Positions 1 through 6,388 of a DNA stretch of 6,819 nucleotides are shown here, piece by piece. The position numbers and the translations under genes were made by a program. The notes under the pieces are model-generated. The model did not search any database, was not told the DNA's origin, and was given only the letters and a program-made list of their open reading frames with translations. How positions within the stretch are numbered: the stretch's first letter is position 1; each line of letters opens with the position of its first letter. The DNA lies in NCBI GenBank assembly GCA_903891235.1, contig CAITDW010000258.1:1-6819 (forward strand), read 5' to 3'. The DNA comes from an uncultured Candidatus Saccharibacteria bacterium (lineage in GTDB: Bacteria; Patescibacteriota; Saccharimonadia; Saccharimonadales; UBA4665).

Positions 1-432
1 GTTACTTGCAAGAATGTAACGGTTAAAGCATCAAGTAACTTGGCCGTAGACTGTCAAAATGCTAATATTAAGGTAACTGAAATTTTAAATGCCCAGTGTC
101 AAACTTTAATTACAAAAGTTAGTGAGTCTGCATCGGTAGAATGCCAAAATGCTAGTATTAAGGCAAGCGGTACTATTGATACAGAGACACCTAATTTTAC
201 TCAAAAAGGTAACATGAAGATAGATGGTATGCTTGAGGTAACAGGTACTAGCTTGCTGAGGGGCAAATTAACCAGTCAAAACGGCATAGAAAACAGCGGT
301 GCTAACTTAATATCTAATGGGAAAGTGCTTGAGACACATACTCATACATATCAAGATGTTACGACCGTTATTGCTCCAGATGGTCCATGCACGGTTACTA
401 AAGTACCGACGAATTCAGGTCAAACAAATTAG
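1..432 (+). CDS. V: Baseplate spike protein, gpV-like, C-terminal part (5' end outside window)
   Basis: The frame is open from base 1, so the true start lies upstream; 143 codons are visible. The product would be the trimeric spike at the tip of a contractile tail (P2 gpV / T4 gp5-gp45 role), which pierces the outer membrane. Visible residues 1-60 are short beta-strand-like repeats with cysteines exactly 15 residues apart (3, 18, 33, 48). A second set of Val/Thr/Gly-rich strands follows (about 70-105), as in triple-stranded beta-helices. The sequence THTHTY (His codons at 337-339 and 343-345) matches the HxH motif that binds a metal ion at the spike apex in P2 gpV. About 30 residues follow it. 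The OB-fold domain expected at the N-terminus is not in view. The neighbouring W, J and I homologues in P2 order support the call. An in-frame TTG at 40 is not a likely start. Confidence 0.85.
   Translation, partial: VTCKNVTVKASSNLAVDCQNANIKVTEILNAQCQTLITKVSESASVECQNASIKASGTIDTETPNFTQKGNMKIDGMLEVTGTSLLRGKLTSQNGIENSGANLISNGKVLETHTHTYQDVTTVIAPDGPCTVTKVPTNSGQTN
7..163 (+). repeat. 45-bp-period repeats coding for a cysteine-spaced beta-helix
   Basis: Cysteine codons fall at 7-9, 52-54, 97-99 and 142-144, exactly 45 bp (15 residues) apart. At the DNA level 46-73 and 136-163 match at 25 of 28 bases with a 90-bp offset, i.e. two repeat units. The unit pattern is roughly V-x-C-Q-N-A-x-I-K. The array may continue upstream of the window. 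Confidence 0.8.
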
Positions 433-437
433 ATATT

Positions 438-794
438 ATGTTTAAAAAAGACTTATTACTATCTGATAGCCATGATTTAGCAATTATAGACTTTGATCTT
501 CAATTGACAAATGACCAGCAAGCTGTTGCCCAGAGAGTCAAACAGGCATTGCTCTTATTTAGAGGTGAATGGTTTTTAGATCGAGATTTAGGCGTGCCTT
601 ATTATGAAGATATACTAGGTGCTAAAAATTCAATTGATACTGTTCGCGGCGTATTTGTAAATGCCATTCGAGCGGTTGATGGAGTCAAAGATCTAACAGA
701 GTTTAATATAGAGTTTAATGATGCTACTAGAACTCTTAGCATTAAACTAACTATTATTGATGATTTAAGTAATGAGATAAATATTGAATTATGA
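438..794 (+). CDS. W: Baseplate wedge / sheath initiator, gpW-gp25 family
   Basis: A 118-residue protein of the size usual for the P2 gpW / T4 gp25 family (PF04965-like), which sits in the baseplate wedge and nucleates the contractile sheath. The signature is GEWFLD at residues 43-48 followed by GVPY at 52-55 and an ILG at 59-61, the conserved core of these initiators. The C-terminal half alternates beta strands and an acidic tail. The ATG lies five bases after the spike gene's stop with no strong Shine-Dalgarno sequence, so coupled translation is likely. The stop overlaps the next start as ATGA at 791-794. Confidence 0.88.
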   Translation: MFKKDLLLSDSHDLAIIDFDLQLTNDQQAVAQRVKQALLLFRGEWFLDRDLGVPYYEDILGAKNSIDTVRGVFVNAIRAVDGVKDLTEFNIEFNDATRTLSIKLTIIDDLSNEINIEL

Positions 795-2221
795 GCAAAC
801 AATACGGATTAACGCCAGAAGGGTACAAGACTAAGCCTTTTGATATTATGGTGGCAGAAGTAGAGGAAGCTTTGACAGGAGCGCTTGGGAGCATTAATCT
901 AACTCCGCCATCGGTATTCTCTGTTTTAATAAATACCTTTTTAATAGAGGTTGCTAAAATTGATTTAAAGGCTGAGGAAATATATAATGCGAGCTATCCA
1001 AATACGGCAACTGGATACAGTTTAGACGGTATAGCTGATTATAATGGTATAAAGAGGTTATCTGCAACGTATTCAAGCGTTACGGCGCAAGTTAGCGCTA
1101 TTAACTACACTACTATTCCAGAAGGGTCGGAAGTTTTAATAGAAAATACAAATAATATTTTGTTATTTCCTCAAGAAATTACAGTTAATAACGAGCAATG
1201 TAATTCTATAGTACTTGAGGTGATAGATAATACACTTCCTGAATATAAAATAATAATAAATAATATCGAATATACCTATGAAAAGCAGCTTTTAGAAACT
1301 ACTGCGGACATTGCAGAAGGCTTGAAGTTATTAATTGCCACAAATACCGCTCTGAACGTAACTAGGACAGAGTCTATACTAACTGTTACATCAGTCGATT
1401 ACTTGTCTTTATTTGCTTGTTTTGCTACAGAAGAGATAGAAATTAATAGATGCAGTACTAATGTAGACTTAATTGCAAAAGAAACAGGAGCAATAGCTAT
1501 CCCTGAAAAGAGTGTAACTATTATCCAGACACCTGTAGCTGGCTGGATATCGGTTAGTAATCGAGTTGCTGGTTTAACGGGTCGTGATTTAGAGACTGAT
1601 ATTGAGCTAAGAGCCAGAAGAATAAAATCAATAAAATTCTCTGGTAGCGGAACTGTGGAAGCTATGAGAGCTAGACTACTCAATATAACCGGCGTAACTT
1701 CGGTAAAAATACTTGAGAATGTTACAGATGCAACTGATATAAATGGTTTGCCTTCTAAGAGTTTTGAAGCACTAGTCTTAGGCGGAGCAGACTTAAGTAT
1801 TGCTAAGATGATCTGGCTTGCAAAACCAGCTGGCATAAAAACTTATGGAAATACAGAAATAACTATACTTGATTCAGAAAGTAAGAACCAAATTATACAT
1901 TTTTCTAGGTCAATAAAAGTTTACGTCTTTGCTAAGGTCATCATTACAAAAAATAGTGATTTTATTCTAGGTTCTATAGAGGCTATAAAGCAAAATATCG
2001 TAAATCAAATATTAAAGGTTGGTTTGGGTGAACCTGTAATATATCAATCTCTTTTTGCAGGGGTTTATGCAGTAGATGGTATTACTAATGCAAGCATAAC
2101 AATAGGGGGAAGTTTAGTGGAGACCAATATACCTGCTCTTGTAGCTACAAACATTACAGTCTTGCCTTCACAAATAGTAACAACCGATATTAATAAAATC
2201 ACGATTGAGGTATTAGTGTGA
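791..2221 (+). CDS. J: Baseplate protein J-like (gpJ/gp47 family)
   Basis: A 476-residue homologue of P2 gpJ / Mu gp47 (PF04865), the wedge component that links the baseplate hub to the fibres. The N-terminal helical region (1-95) ends in SLDGIADYNGIKRL, typical of the family. Residues about 130-230 look like the inserted beta-rich domain often found here, with a TADIAEGLKLLI helix (171-182). The best-conserved part is 251-350: GW with SVSNRV, then ETDIELRARR (268-277), SGSGTVEAM (284-292), GV at 301-302, an ILENVTD stretch (307-313), LGGAD (330-334) and AKPAGI (344-349). It starts inside the W stop codon (ATGA) and ends inside the GTG start of the next gene (GTGA), as in a coupled baseplate operon. 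No break is seen. Confidence 0.92.
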   Translation: MSKQYGLTPEGYKTKPFDIMVAEVEEALTGALGSINLTPPSVFSVLINTFLIEVAKIDLKAEEIYNASYPNTATGYSLDGIADYNGIKRLSATYSSVTAQVSAINYTTIPEGSEVLIENTNNILLFPQEITVNNEQCNSIVLEVIDNTLPEYKIIINNIEYTYEKQLLETTADIAEGLKLLIATNTALNVTRTESILTVTSVDYLSLFACFATEEIEINRCSTNVDLIAKETGAIAIPEKSVTIIQTPVAGWISVSNRVAGLTGRDLETDIELRARRIKSIKFSGSGTVEAMRARLLNITGVTSVKILENVTDATDINGLPSKSFEALVLGGADLSIAKMIWLAKPAGIKTYGNTEITILDSESKNQIIHFSRSIKVYVFAKVIITKNSDFILGSIEAIKQNIVNQILKVGLGEPVIYQSLFAGVYAVDGITNASITIGGSLVETNIPALVATNITVLPSQIVTTDINKITIEVLV

Positions 2222-2958
2222 ACACCGAGCCACTACCAGAACCTGAAAATCATTTACAAGCAATCAAGAGCTATGATTTAGAGCAATACAAAGAGAGTGT
2301 TGTTCTATCATCTTTGACCAAAGCTCTGGTAACTCAACTGCAACGAGTGGAAGACACTTTTTTAGATTTAGAGTTAAAGAGATTTATCTCAAGCGCTTTT
2401 GGTTACACATTAGACCTGATGGGCAGTATTGTTGGAGACCAGCGTAACTTTAAAAATGATAATGATTACCGCACTGCCATTTTGATAAGAGCTTTGATAA
2501 ATAACGGTGGCGGTACTCCTGAGGATATTATCTCGGCAATTAGAATACTCTATGCCCCAAGGAAAATAGAATATAGCGAGATATATCCCGCTAATTTTTC
2601 TTTGTTCATACAAGCTAGCAAAGTTATCCCCCCACAAGTAGACCTTGGTTTATTGAATATAAGAAGTTTAATAAATGGGGTAAAACCAATGGGCGTGGGT
2701 GAATTTATTGTCACAGCTAGTAGCGGGGACAATCTATTTAGATTCAGTGAATCTACCAGCGAATTAGTGAATTTTATTGTAGATTTACCTCCAGCAGAAA
2801 AGCTTGAGGCTAATGAGATTGCTGAAATCTCGGAAGTATTAACAGAAGCAGATACAGTATCTGCTTCAATAGGCAGTTTTGGATTTGGAGAGTTTATATT
2901 AACATCAAAAGCCGTAGTTGGCGGCGGAACTTTAGCAGAGGTCATCAATTATGCCTGA
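2218..2958 (+). CDS. DUF2612-type baseplate/tail protein in the gpI position
   Basis: A 246-residue protein. The N-terminal half resembles the DUF2612 (PF11041) family of phage proteins: a helical stretch with LVTQLQRVEDTFLDLELKR (37-55), AFGYTLDLMGSIVGDQR (60-76), a DNDYRTAI (81-88) and NNGGGTPEDI (95-104). The family usually follows the J gene and takes the place of P2 gpI; a wedge/baseplate role is inferred from that. The C-terminal part contains two similar GEFIVT / GEFILT segments (about 161-166 and 224-229). The start is GTG at 2218, supported by GAGG at 2207-2210 with a 7-base spacing and by the GTGA overlap with the J gene. The end overlaps the next gene by 8 bases. Confidence 0.8.
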   Translation: MNTEPLPEPENHLQAIKSYDLEQYKESVVLSSLTKALVTQLQRVEDTFLDLELKRFISSAFGYTLDLMGSIVGDQRNFKNDNDYRTAILIRALINNGGGTPEDIISAIRILYAPRKIEYSEIYPANFSLFIQASKVIPPQVDLGLLNIRSLINGVKPMGVGEFIVTASSGDNLFRFSESTSELVNFIVDLPPAEKLEANEIAEISEVLTEADTVSASIGSFGFGEFILTSKAVVGGGTLAEVINYA

Positions 2959-3307
2959 ACCAGTAAAACCGATATTCCCTAGATGGGCCAGTTTAGAAAT
3001 AGAAAACCCCACTAATCATGAGCTTAATGTTTATGAGCCGTCTGAACAAAAAAAAGATTTAGGCTGGGATTTAAACGAAGTGCCTCCTAGGCAACATTTT
3101 AATTGGCTAGCTCGTCAAACTAATCAGGTCTTGGAGTATCATGATTATCATCTAAATCGTCCTAAGATTTATACTATTGCTACATTACCGCCAGCTGTTG
3201 ATAATATTGCTCAGATACTATTTGTGAGTGATTCTGGCGGAGGAATACTAGCTTATAGTAATGGCACGGTATGGAAAAATATAACAACTGGCAACGTGGT
3301 ATCATAG
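2951..3307 (+). CDS. Short tail-fibre-like protein
   Basis: A 118-residue protein resembling the N-terminal attachment region of many phage tail fibres. It opens with a PIFPRWAS segment (7-14). A GWDLNEVPPRQHFNWLARQ stretch (38-56) follows, recalling the common 'G..P.RQ..NWL' motif and a following helix (about 51-67). The C-terminal third, with LPPAVDNIAQILFVSD (79-94) and YSNGTVWKNI (102-111), resembles a small beta-structured cap common in tail and adsorption proteins. It is too short to be a full fibre, so it may be an adaptor between the baseplate and the long fibre encoded next, or a fibre base split from its distal part. GAGG at 2938-2941 lies 9 bases before the ATG. The next gene starts one base after its stop. 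Confidence 0.65.
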   Translation: MPEPVKPIFPRWASLEIENPTNHELNVYEPSEQKKDLGWDLNEVPPRQHFNWLARQTNQVLEYHDYHLNRPKIYTIATLPPAVDNIAQILFVSDSGGGILAYSNGTVWKNITTGNVVS

Positions 3308-3308
3308 C

Positions 3309-4871
3309 ATGGCAGGAAAACAAATTACTGAATTAGAAAGCACTAATAAGATTTCAGAAGGAGATCTGTTATTCGTCAGAAAAACAACTAGCGGTACGGA
3401 TAAAAAGATTAACTATACTGACCTTGTCGAAAGTATAGGTAATCCCGCAATAGATGGTTTTGTAGCAATAGTAGATCCACTTAATGCTAATACTATAATT
3501 TTAACACCAGCCAATAATGCTCGGATACTTCGTTACTTTATCGGCATGAAAATATCTTTTGTCTCGCCCATTACAAGTACAGGGAATGTTAAAATAAAAG
3601 TAGGCAGTTTGACGGCTAAAGATTTTGTCCAGTATCAAACTACTGTTACAGTGGGATTACAAGTAGATGATTACGTAGAGGGGGTATTTATTACTGATAA
3701 ATTTCATAGAGTTAATGATTTACGATCAGTACAAAATATCTACAGTAATGAATATAAAGTAATCTTGGTCGAGATAGCCCCTGACGAGAGCTATACCGAT
3801 ATACATTTAGTATCTTCTATCGGATTAACAAAAACTAGTTATTATGACGGTATGTCCATTTCTTTTAGATGTACTGAAGATACAAAGGGGGCGACCAAGA
3901 TATTCATAGACGGACTAGATAGTAAGTTTGTTATTGATGGTGACATAGAAAATTTTGTCTTGACCCCATTATATGCTAATCAACCTGTACATGCTATTTA
4001 CTCGACCGCAAATGGGGCGTTTATAAGAGATAGGTATGTAGTTCAAGATCCAACTGTCTCAGAGCCTATTGTACCAAGTATTGATAATCCAGATGAGCCT
4101 TATATTCCTCCGCAAAATATTTTTGAGTTTACTGTGGGGGCAAACGAAAAATTTAAGAACTTACAGGAGGCTGTACAGAAGTTAACACAGGAGTTTGGTA
4201 AAGATGGAGGGGGAAGACAAGTTACGCTGTTAATTAAAGATACTCTTACTAAAACAAGCGCAATATTTGCAAATAATCTAAACCTAAGTTGGATAACGTT
4301 AAGCGGCGATAATAATATTATTAATTTTGATTTATTAAACTATTCCATAAACAGTAATTATTTTGGTTTTGAGTATGGTAGTCAATTTTTTAATATAGCA
4401 AAAAATACTATAGTTAATTGTAAAAACTTCCCTAGCAACGTAACTTTTATTCATTTAAGTAGTGATTCAGCTTCAAGATTAGAAGATATAACTTTTAAAA
4501 ATACTGATTTTACTCCTACAAGGTTGTTTACAGTGGCTAAGAGTAACATAGAGTTTAAAAATTGTGTTATCGAGGGTGGCACGGAAGTTATGCATATCAC
4601 ATTTAGTGCTGTAGTTTCATTAGACGCTTGTGTTATTAAATCGTATCAGACGAGAGCCTTATCTATTGACGCAAGTTCAACTGTTACTATAAACAATTGC
4701 GATTTGTCATCTAACGGCACTTCTGCTACAACGAATATCCATATAGGCACTTCGTTTTCAAAAGTAGATCAATACAATTCAAAAGCAAAATCAAATTATG
4801 CACCAAATACAGGCGAAAGTAATGGGATGTTTTATAGAGTAACTGGTTCTCAGGATATACAAGGAAATTAA
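3309..4871 (+). CDS. Tail fibre / tailspike-like protein with beta-helix
   Basis: A 520-residue probable host-recognition protein. Residues 1-44 (ITELESTNKISEGDLLFVRK, then DKKINYTDLVESI) match the N-terminal attachment segment common in phage fibres. Residues about 51-136 and 149-242 are two related domains 102 residues apart; they share a YxxGMxISF core (IGM at 78-80, DGM at 180-182). A proline-rich linker (248-269) follows. From 271, FEFTVGANEKFKNLQEAV begins a segment that reads like the N-cap of a pectate-lyase-type right-handed beta-helix, with strand/turn repeats such as ITFKNTDF, IEFKNCVI, VSLDACVI and VTINNCDL to about 465. The tail is hydrophilic and ends in a stop at 4869-4871. No catalytic residues could be assigned, so receptor binding without enzyme activity is as likely as depolymerase action. 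No chaperone (Tfa-like) gene follows. Confidence 0.75.
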   Translation: MAGKQITELESTNKISEGDLLFVRKTTSGTDKKINYTDLVESIGNPAIDGFVAIVDPLNANTIILTPANNARILRYFIGMKISFVSPITSTGNVKIKVGSLTAKDFVQYQTTVTVGLQVDDYVEGVFITDKFHRVNDLRSVQNIYSNEYKVILVEIAPDESYTDIHLVSSIGLTKTSYYDGMSISFRCTEDTKGATKIFIDGLDSKFVIDGDIENFVLTPLYANQPVHAIYSTANGAFIRDRYVVQDPTVSEPIVPSIDNPDEPYIPPQNIFEFTVGANEKFKNLQEAVQKLTQEFGKDGGGRQVTLLIKDTLTKTSAIFANNLNLSWITLSGDNNIINFDLLNYSINSNYFGFEYGSQFFNIAKNTIVNCKNFPSNVTFIHLSSDSASRLEDITFKNTDFTPTRLFTVAKSNIEFKNCVIEGGTEVMHITFSAVVSLDACVIKSYQTRALSIDASSTVTINNCDLSSNGTSATTNIHIGTSFSKVDQYNSKAKSNYAPNTGESNGMFYRVTGSQDIQGN

Positions 4872-4900
4872 CTACAATAAATCGGGGTGGTAGCCGTCAT
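4868..4900 (-). other. 10-codon minus-strand mini-ORF with perfect Shine-Dalgarno
   Basis: On the - strand AGGAGG (4912-4907) precedes an ATG (4900-4898) with an ideal 6-base spacing. The frame reads MTATTPIYCS and stops at 4870-4868, three bases into the 3' end of the tail-fibre gene. This is the strongest ribosome-binding site in the window. It could be a leader peptide, the front of a deleted - strand gene, or chance. No clear - strand promoter was found. Confidence 0.3.
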
Positions 4901-4917
4901 CTTTATCCTCCTATGCG

Positions 4918-4934
4918 TGCCTAATTTCTAGGCA
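4918..4934. repeat. Short hairpin / inverted repeat
   Basis: TGCCTA (4918-4923) and TAGGCA (4929-4934) form a perfect 6-bp stem with a 5-base loop. No T-run follows on either strand, so it is not a standard intrinsic terminator. On the - strand it lies just upstream of the AGGAGG site. Confidence 0.5.
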
Positions 4935-4986
4935 ATATTAGTGCGACCATTAAATTCAATTAAAACCAGAAGCAATACACATTTTT

Positions 4987-5005
4987 ATTCACAAAATTTG
5001 TGCAT
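4987..5005. promoter_or_regulatory. Operator-like dyad
   Basis: The core CACAAA-A-TTTGTG (4990-5002) is a perfect 6+6 dyad around one base. Symmetry continues after one mismatch with AT on each side. It is too compact for a stable RNA hairpin, so a dimeric regulator site is more likely. It lies upstream of the candidate lysis promoter. Confidence 0.35.
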
Positions 5006-5014
5006 TACTTTTTT

Positions 5015-5039
5015 AGCAAAAGTGTCACTAGTTTTTGCT
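5015..5039. promoter_or_regulatory. Second dyad upstream of lysis genes
   Basis: AGCAAAA (5015-5021) and TTTTGCT (5033-5039) form a 7-bp stem around 11 bases. An inner dyad AGTG-T-CACT overlaps it at 5021-5029. A T-run precedes rather than follows the structure on the + strand, which argues against a terminator there. Confidence 0.35.
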
Positions 5040-5047
5040 TGGAAAAT

Positions 5048-5076
5048 TTGCCGTCAGTTTTTTAGCTTAGTATCAT
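5048..5076 (+). promoter_or_regulatory. Candidate sigma70 promoter for the lysis module
   Basis: TTGCCG (5048-5053, 4/6 to the -35 consensus) and TATCAT (5071-5076, 5/6 to the -10 consensus) are 17 bases apart. They would start transcription about 20 bases before the first lysis ORF. Other -10-like hexamers occur nearby (TATAAC 5082-5087, TATTAT 5091-5096) in this AT-rich stretch, so the exact start is uncertain. Confidence 0.35.
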
Positions 5077-5104
5077 TAATATATAACTCATATTATATAG
5101 AGAG

Positions 5105-5350
5105 ATGGAGCTGATGCTTACAATTTTTAATTACTTAAAATCATTAATTTGTAATAAATCTTTTTTACTGGGATCGATTCTGGCTACCTGCATGTTTTCT
5201 CATTACATCTTTGGTAACGATAATCTACTAGAACAGTTGGGAGAGCTTTTTATTTTTGAAAGCACTGGCAGGGATGTAGATTTTACTCCTGAAAATATCA
5301 ATTCATCTAACGATTCTTTAAAAGCTATTGTTGAGACAATTAAAAAATGA
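5105..5350 (+). CDS. Small single-pass membrane protein, candidate holin
   Basis: An 81-residue protein not assigned to a family from sequence alone. A short amphipathic start (1-16) is followed by one clear hydrophobic segment at about 20-37 (SFLLGSILATCMFSHYIFG) and a hydrophilic acidic C-terminal tail. Its position directly before a signal-less endolysin, with a TGA/ATG overlap (5347-5350), is what suggests a holin. Two starts are possible: ATG 5105 (coordinates given) and ATG 5114 (Met4, 78 residues). Shine-Dalgarno-like GAGAG at 5100-5104 touches the first ATG but is 9 bases from the second, and GGAG at 5107-5110 is 3 bases from it. On that basis 5114 is the better start, or both are used. 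Another small membrane protein of the lysis module is an alternative. Confidence 0.5.
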   Translation: MELMLTIFNYLKSLICNKSFLLGSILATCMFSHYIFGNDNLLEQLGELFIFESTGRDVDFTPENINSSNDSLKAIVETIKK

Positions 5351-5844
5351 ATACAGATTTAAATTTCAACCAAATAATTGATAATTCCCTAAAGAACGAG
5401 GGTGAATATGTTAATAATCCGAGCGACAAAGGAGCAGAAACCAAATTTGGTATTAGCAAAAGAAGTTATCCTGAACTCAATATTAAGAACCTAACTCTTG
5501 AGCAGGCAAAGGCTATTTATAAAAGAGACTTTTGGGATAATCAGCCTTACAAAAACATAGAAAATATTAGCATTGCCGGTCGTGTTTTTGATATGTCAAT
5601 TAATATGGGTACTAGACAAGCGGCTATATTACTACAACGAGCATTAAGAGCTTGCGGGAATAAAGATATTATCGATGATGGAATAATTGGCCCTGCCACT
5701 TTAAACGCCGCTAATATCACTAGTATTAAGCTGTTAACGGTAGCACTTAAATCAGAGTCAGCAGGTTTTTATCGAGGTTTAGTCGCCTCCAATCCCAAAC
5801 AAATAGTTTTTTTAAAAGGATGGCTAAATCGTGCATACGCTTAA
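5347..5844 (+). CDS. Phage endolysin, GH108 N-acetylmuramidase with PG_binding_3 domain
   Basis: A 165-residue muramidase predicted to cleave the glycan strand of peptidoglycan. Residues 10-70 fit the Glyco_hydro_108 domain (PF05838). The usual EGGY is EGEY here, with Glu18 as the likely catalytic acid, then NNPSDKGAETKFGISKRSYP (23-42) and an AKAIYKRDFWD (54-64). The rest fits the PG_binding_3 partner domain (PF09374): FDMSINMGTRQAAILLQRAL (81-100), DDGIIGPATLNAAN (110-123) and a closing FLKGWLNRA (155-163). Length and domain order are normal and complete. There is no signal peptide or signal-anchor, so it needs a holin, presumably the gene just upstream, with which it overlaps by 4 bases. 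No good Shine-Dalgarno is seen; coupled translation is likely. Confidence 0.93.
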   Translation: MNTDLNFNQIIDNSLKNEGEYVNNPSDKGAETKFGISKRSYPELNIKNLTLEQAKAIYKRDFWDNQPYKNIENISIAGRVFDMSINMGTRQAAILLQRALRACGNKDIIDDGIIGPATLNAANITSIKLLTVALKSESAGFYRGLVASNPKQIVFLKGWLNRAYA

Positions 5845-5875
5845 ATCATTTACAAGATTCAAAGAAAATATATTA

Positions 5876-6388
5876 ATGGATAATTTAAAACAACAAACAA
5901 TTTTAGCATTAGATCTTGGCACTATTACTGGCTTTGCAATAAAAGATCAATCAGGTGTTATTATTTCTGGTGTAGCTAGTTTTCACAATAAAAGGTTTGA
6001 AGGTGGTGGCATGGTATTTTTGCGTTTTAAACAATGGCTTACCGAGTTAAAGAATTCTACTACTAACTTTGATGCGATCTATTTTGAAGAAGTCAGGGCG
6101 CATAAAGGAGTTGATGCGGCTCATAAATACGGCGGGTTCTTGGCTCATCTGACAGCTTGGTGCGAACATCACCAAATACCTTACCAAGGTATTCCCGTTG
6201 GAACAATTAAGAAACATATTACTGGCAAAGGTAATGCGTCTAAAGAACAAGTAATAGATGCTGTAAGACAAAAAGGTTTCTCGCCAGTCGATCATAATGA
6301 GGCTGACAGTCTTGCCCTGCTTGACTTAGTATTAAATGATCAAATAAAAACAAGCGACTTTGCAACAATGAAAATTACAGGGGTTTAA
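5876..6388 (+). CDS. RuvC-like Holliday junction resolvase (phage type)
   Basis: A 170-residue RNase H-fold nuclease of the RuvC type. LALDLGT (10-16) supplies the first catalytic Asp (Asp13). AIYFEEVRAH (67-76) supplies a Glu (71/72), and DHNEADSLALL (139-149) the C-terminal acidic cluster (Asp139, Glu142, Asp144). KYGG at 84-87 and GTIKKHITGKGNASKEQV (109-126) agree with the DNA-facing part of phage and alphaproteobacterial homologues. It would resolve branched replication or recombination intermediates before packaging. The start is uncertain: ATG 5876 fits the family N-terminus and has AAAGAA at 5861-5866. GTG 5831, in frame and inside the endolysin gene, has a better AAGGA at 5816-5820 and would add 15 residues. 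It lies between endolysin and spanins, an unusual place. Confidence 0.88.
   Translation: MDNLKQQTILALDLGTITGFAIKDQSGVIISGVASFHNKRFEGGGMVFLRFKQWLTELKNSTTNFDAIYFEEVRAHKGVDAAHKYGGFLAHLTAWCEHHQIPYQGIPVGTIKKHITGKGNASKEQVIDAVRQKGFSPVDHNEADSLALLDLVLNDQIKTSDFATMKITGV

Larger units (their letters stand above)
4872..5104. other. Non-coding gap between tail and lysis modules
   Basis: The 233 bases contain no ORF of normal gene size. They hold a hairpin (4918-4934), two dyads (4987-5005 and 5015-5039), a direct repeat TTTTTTAGC at 5009-5017 and 5058-5066, and a candidate promoter (5048-5076). The first 60 bases are visibly less AT-rich than the rest and carry a - strand Shine-Dalgarno/ATG pair. No convincing GC-rich stem followed by a T-run was found for terminating the tail operon. 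Confidence 0.7.

Noticed and set aside
602..802. Minus-strand frame with a hydrophobic start
   Set aside because: It is antisense to the conserved W gene; the hydrophobicity comes from the complement of W's acidic/isoleucine-rich codons.
1399..1836. Minus-strand open frame of 145 codons
   Set aside because: It lies wholly within the well-supported J gene, has no domain-like features and reads as the complement of J's conserved region.
2410..2948. Two overlapping minus-strand open frames
   Set aside because: Both lie inside the DUF2612-type gene, show no convincing ribosome site and look like antisense shadows.
5008..5045. Intrinsic terminator for the tail operon
   Set aside because: The T-run precedes the AGCAAAA/TTTTGCT stem, and the preceding dyad is AT-rich with almost no loop, so neither has terminator geometry.
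4872..5104. Site-specific inversion site (Gin/Hin type) next to the fibre gene
   Set aside because: No sequence like the known 26-bp crossover sites and no alternative fibre end on the minus strand was found.
6047..6295. Minus-strand frame inside the resolvase gene
   Set aside because: It overlaps the catalytic part of a clear RuvC-like gene and has no supporting features.
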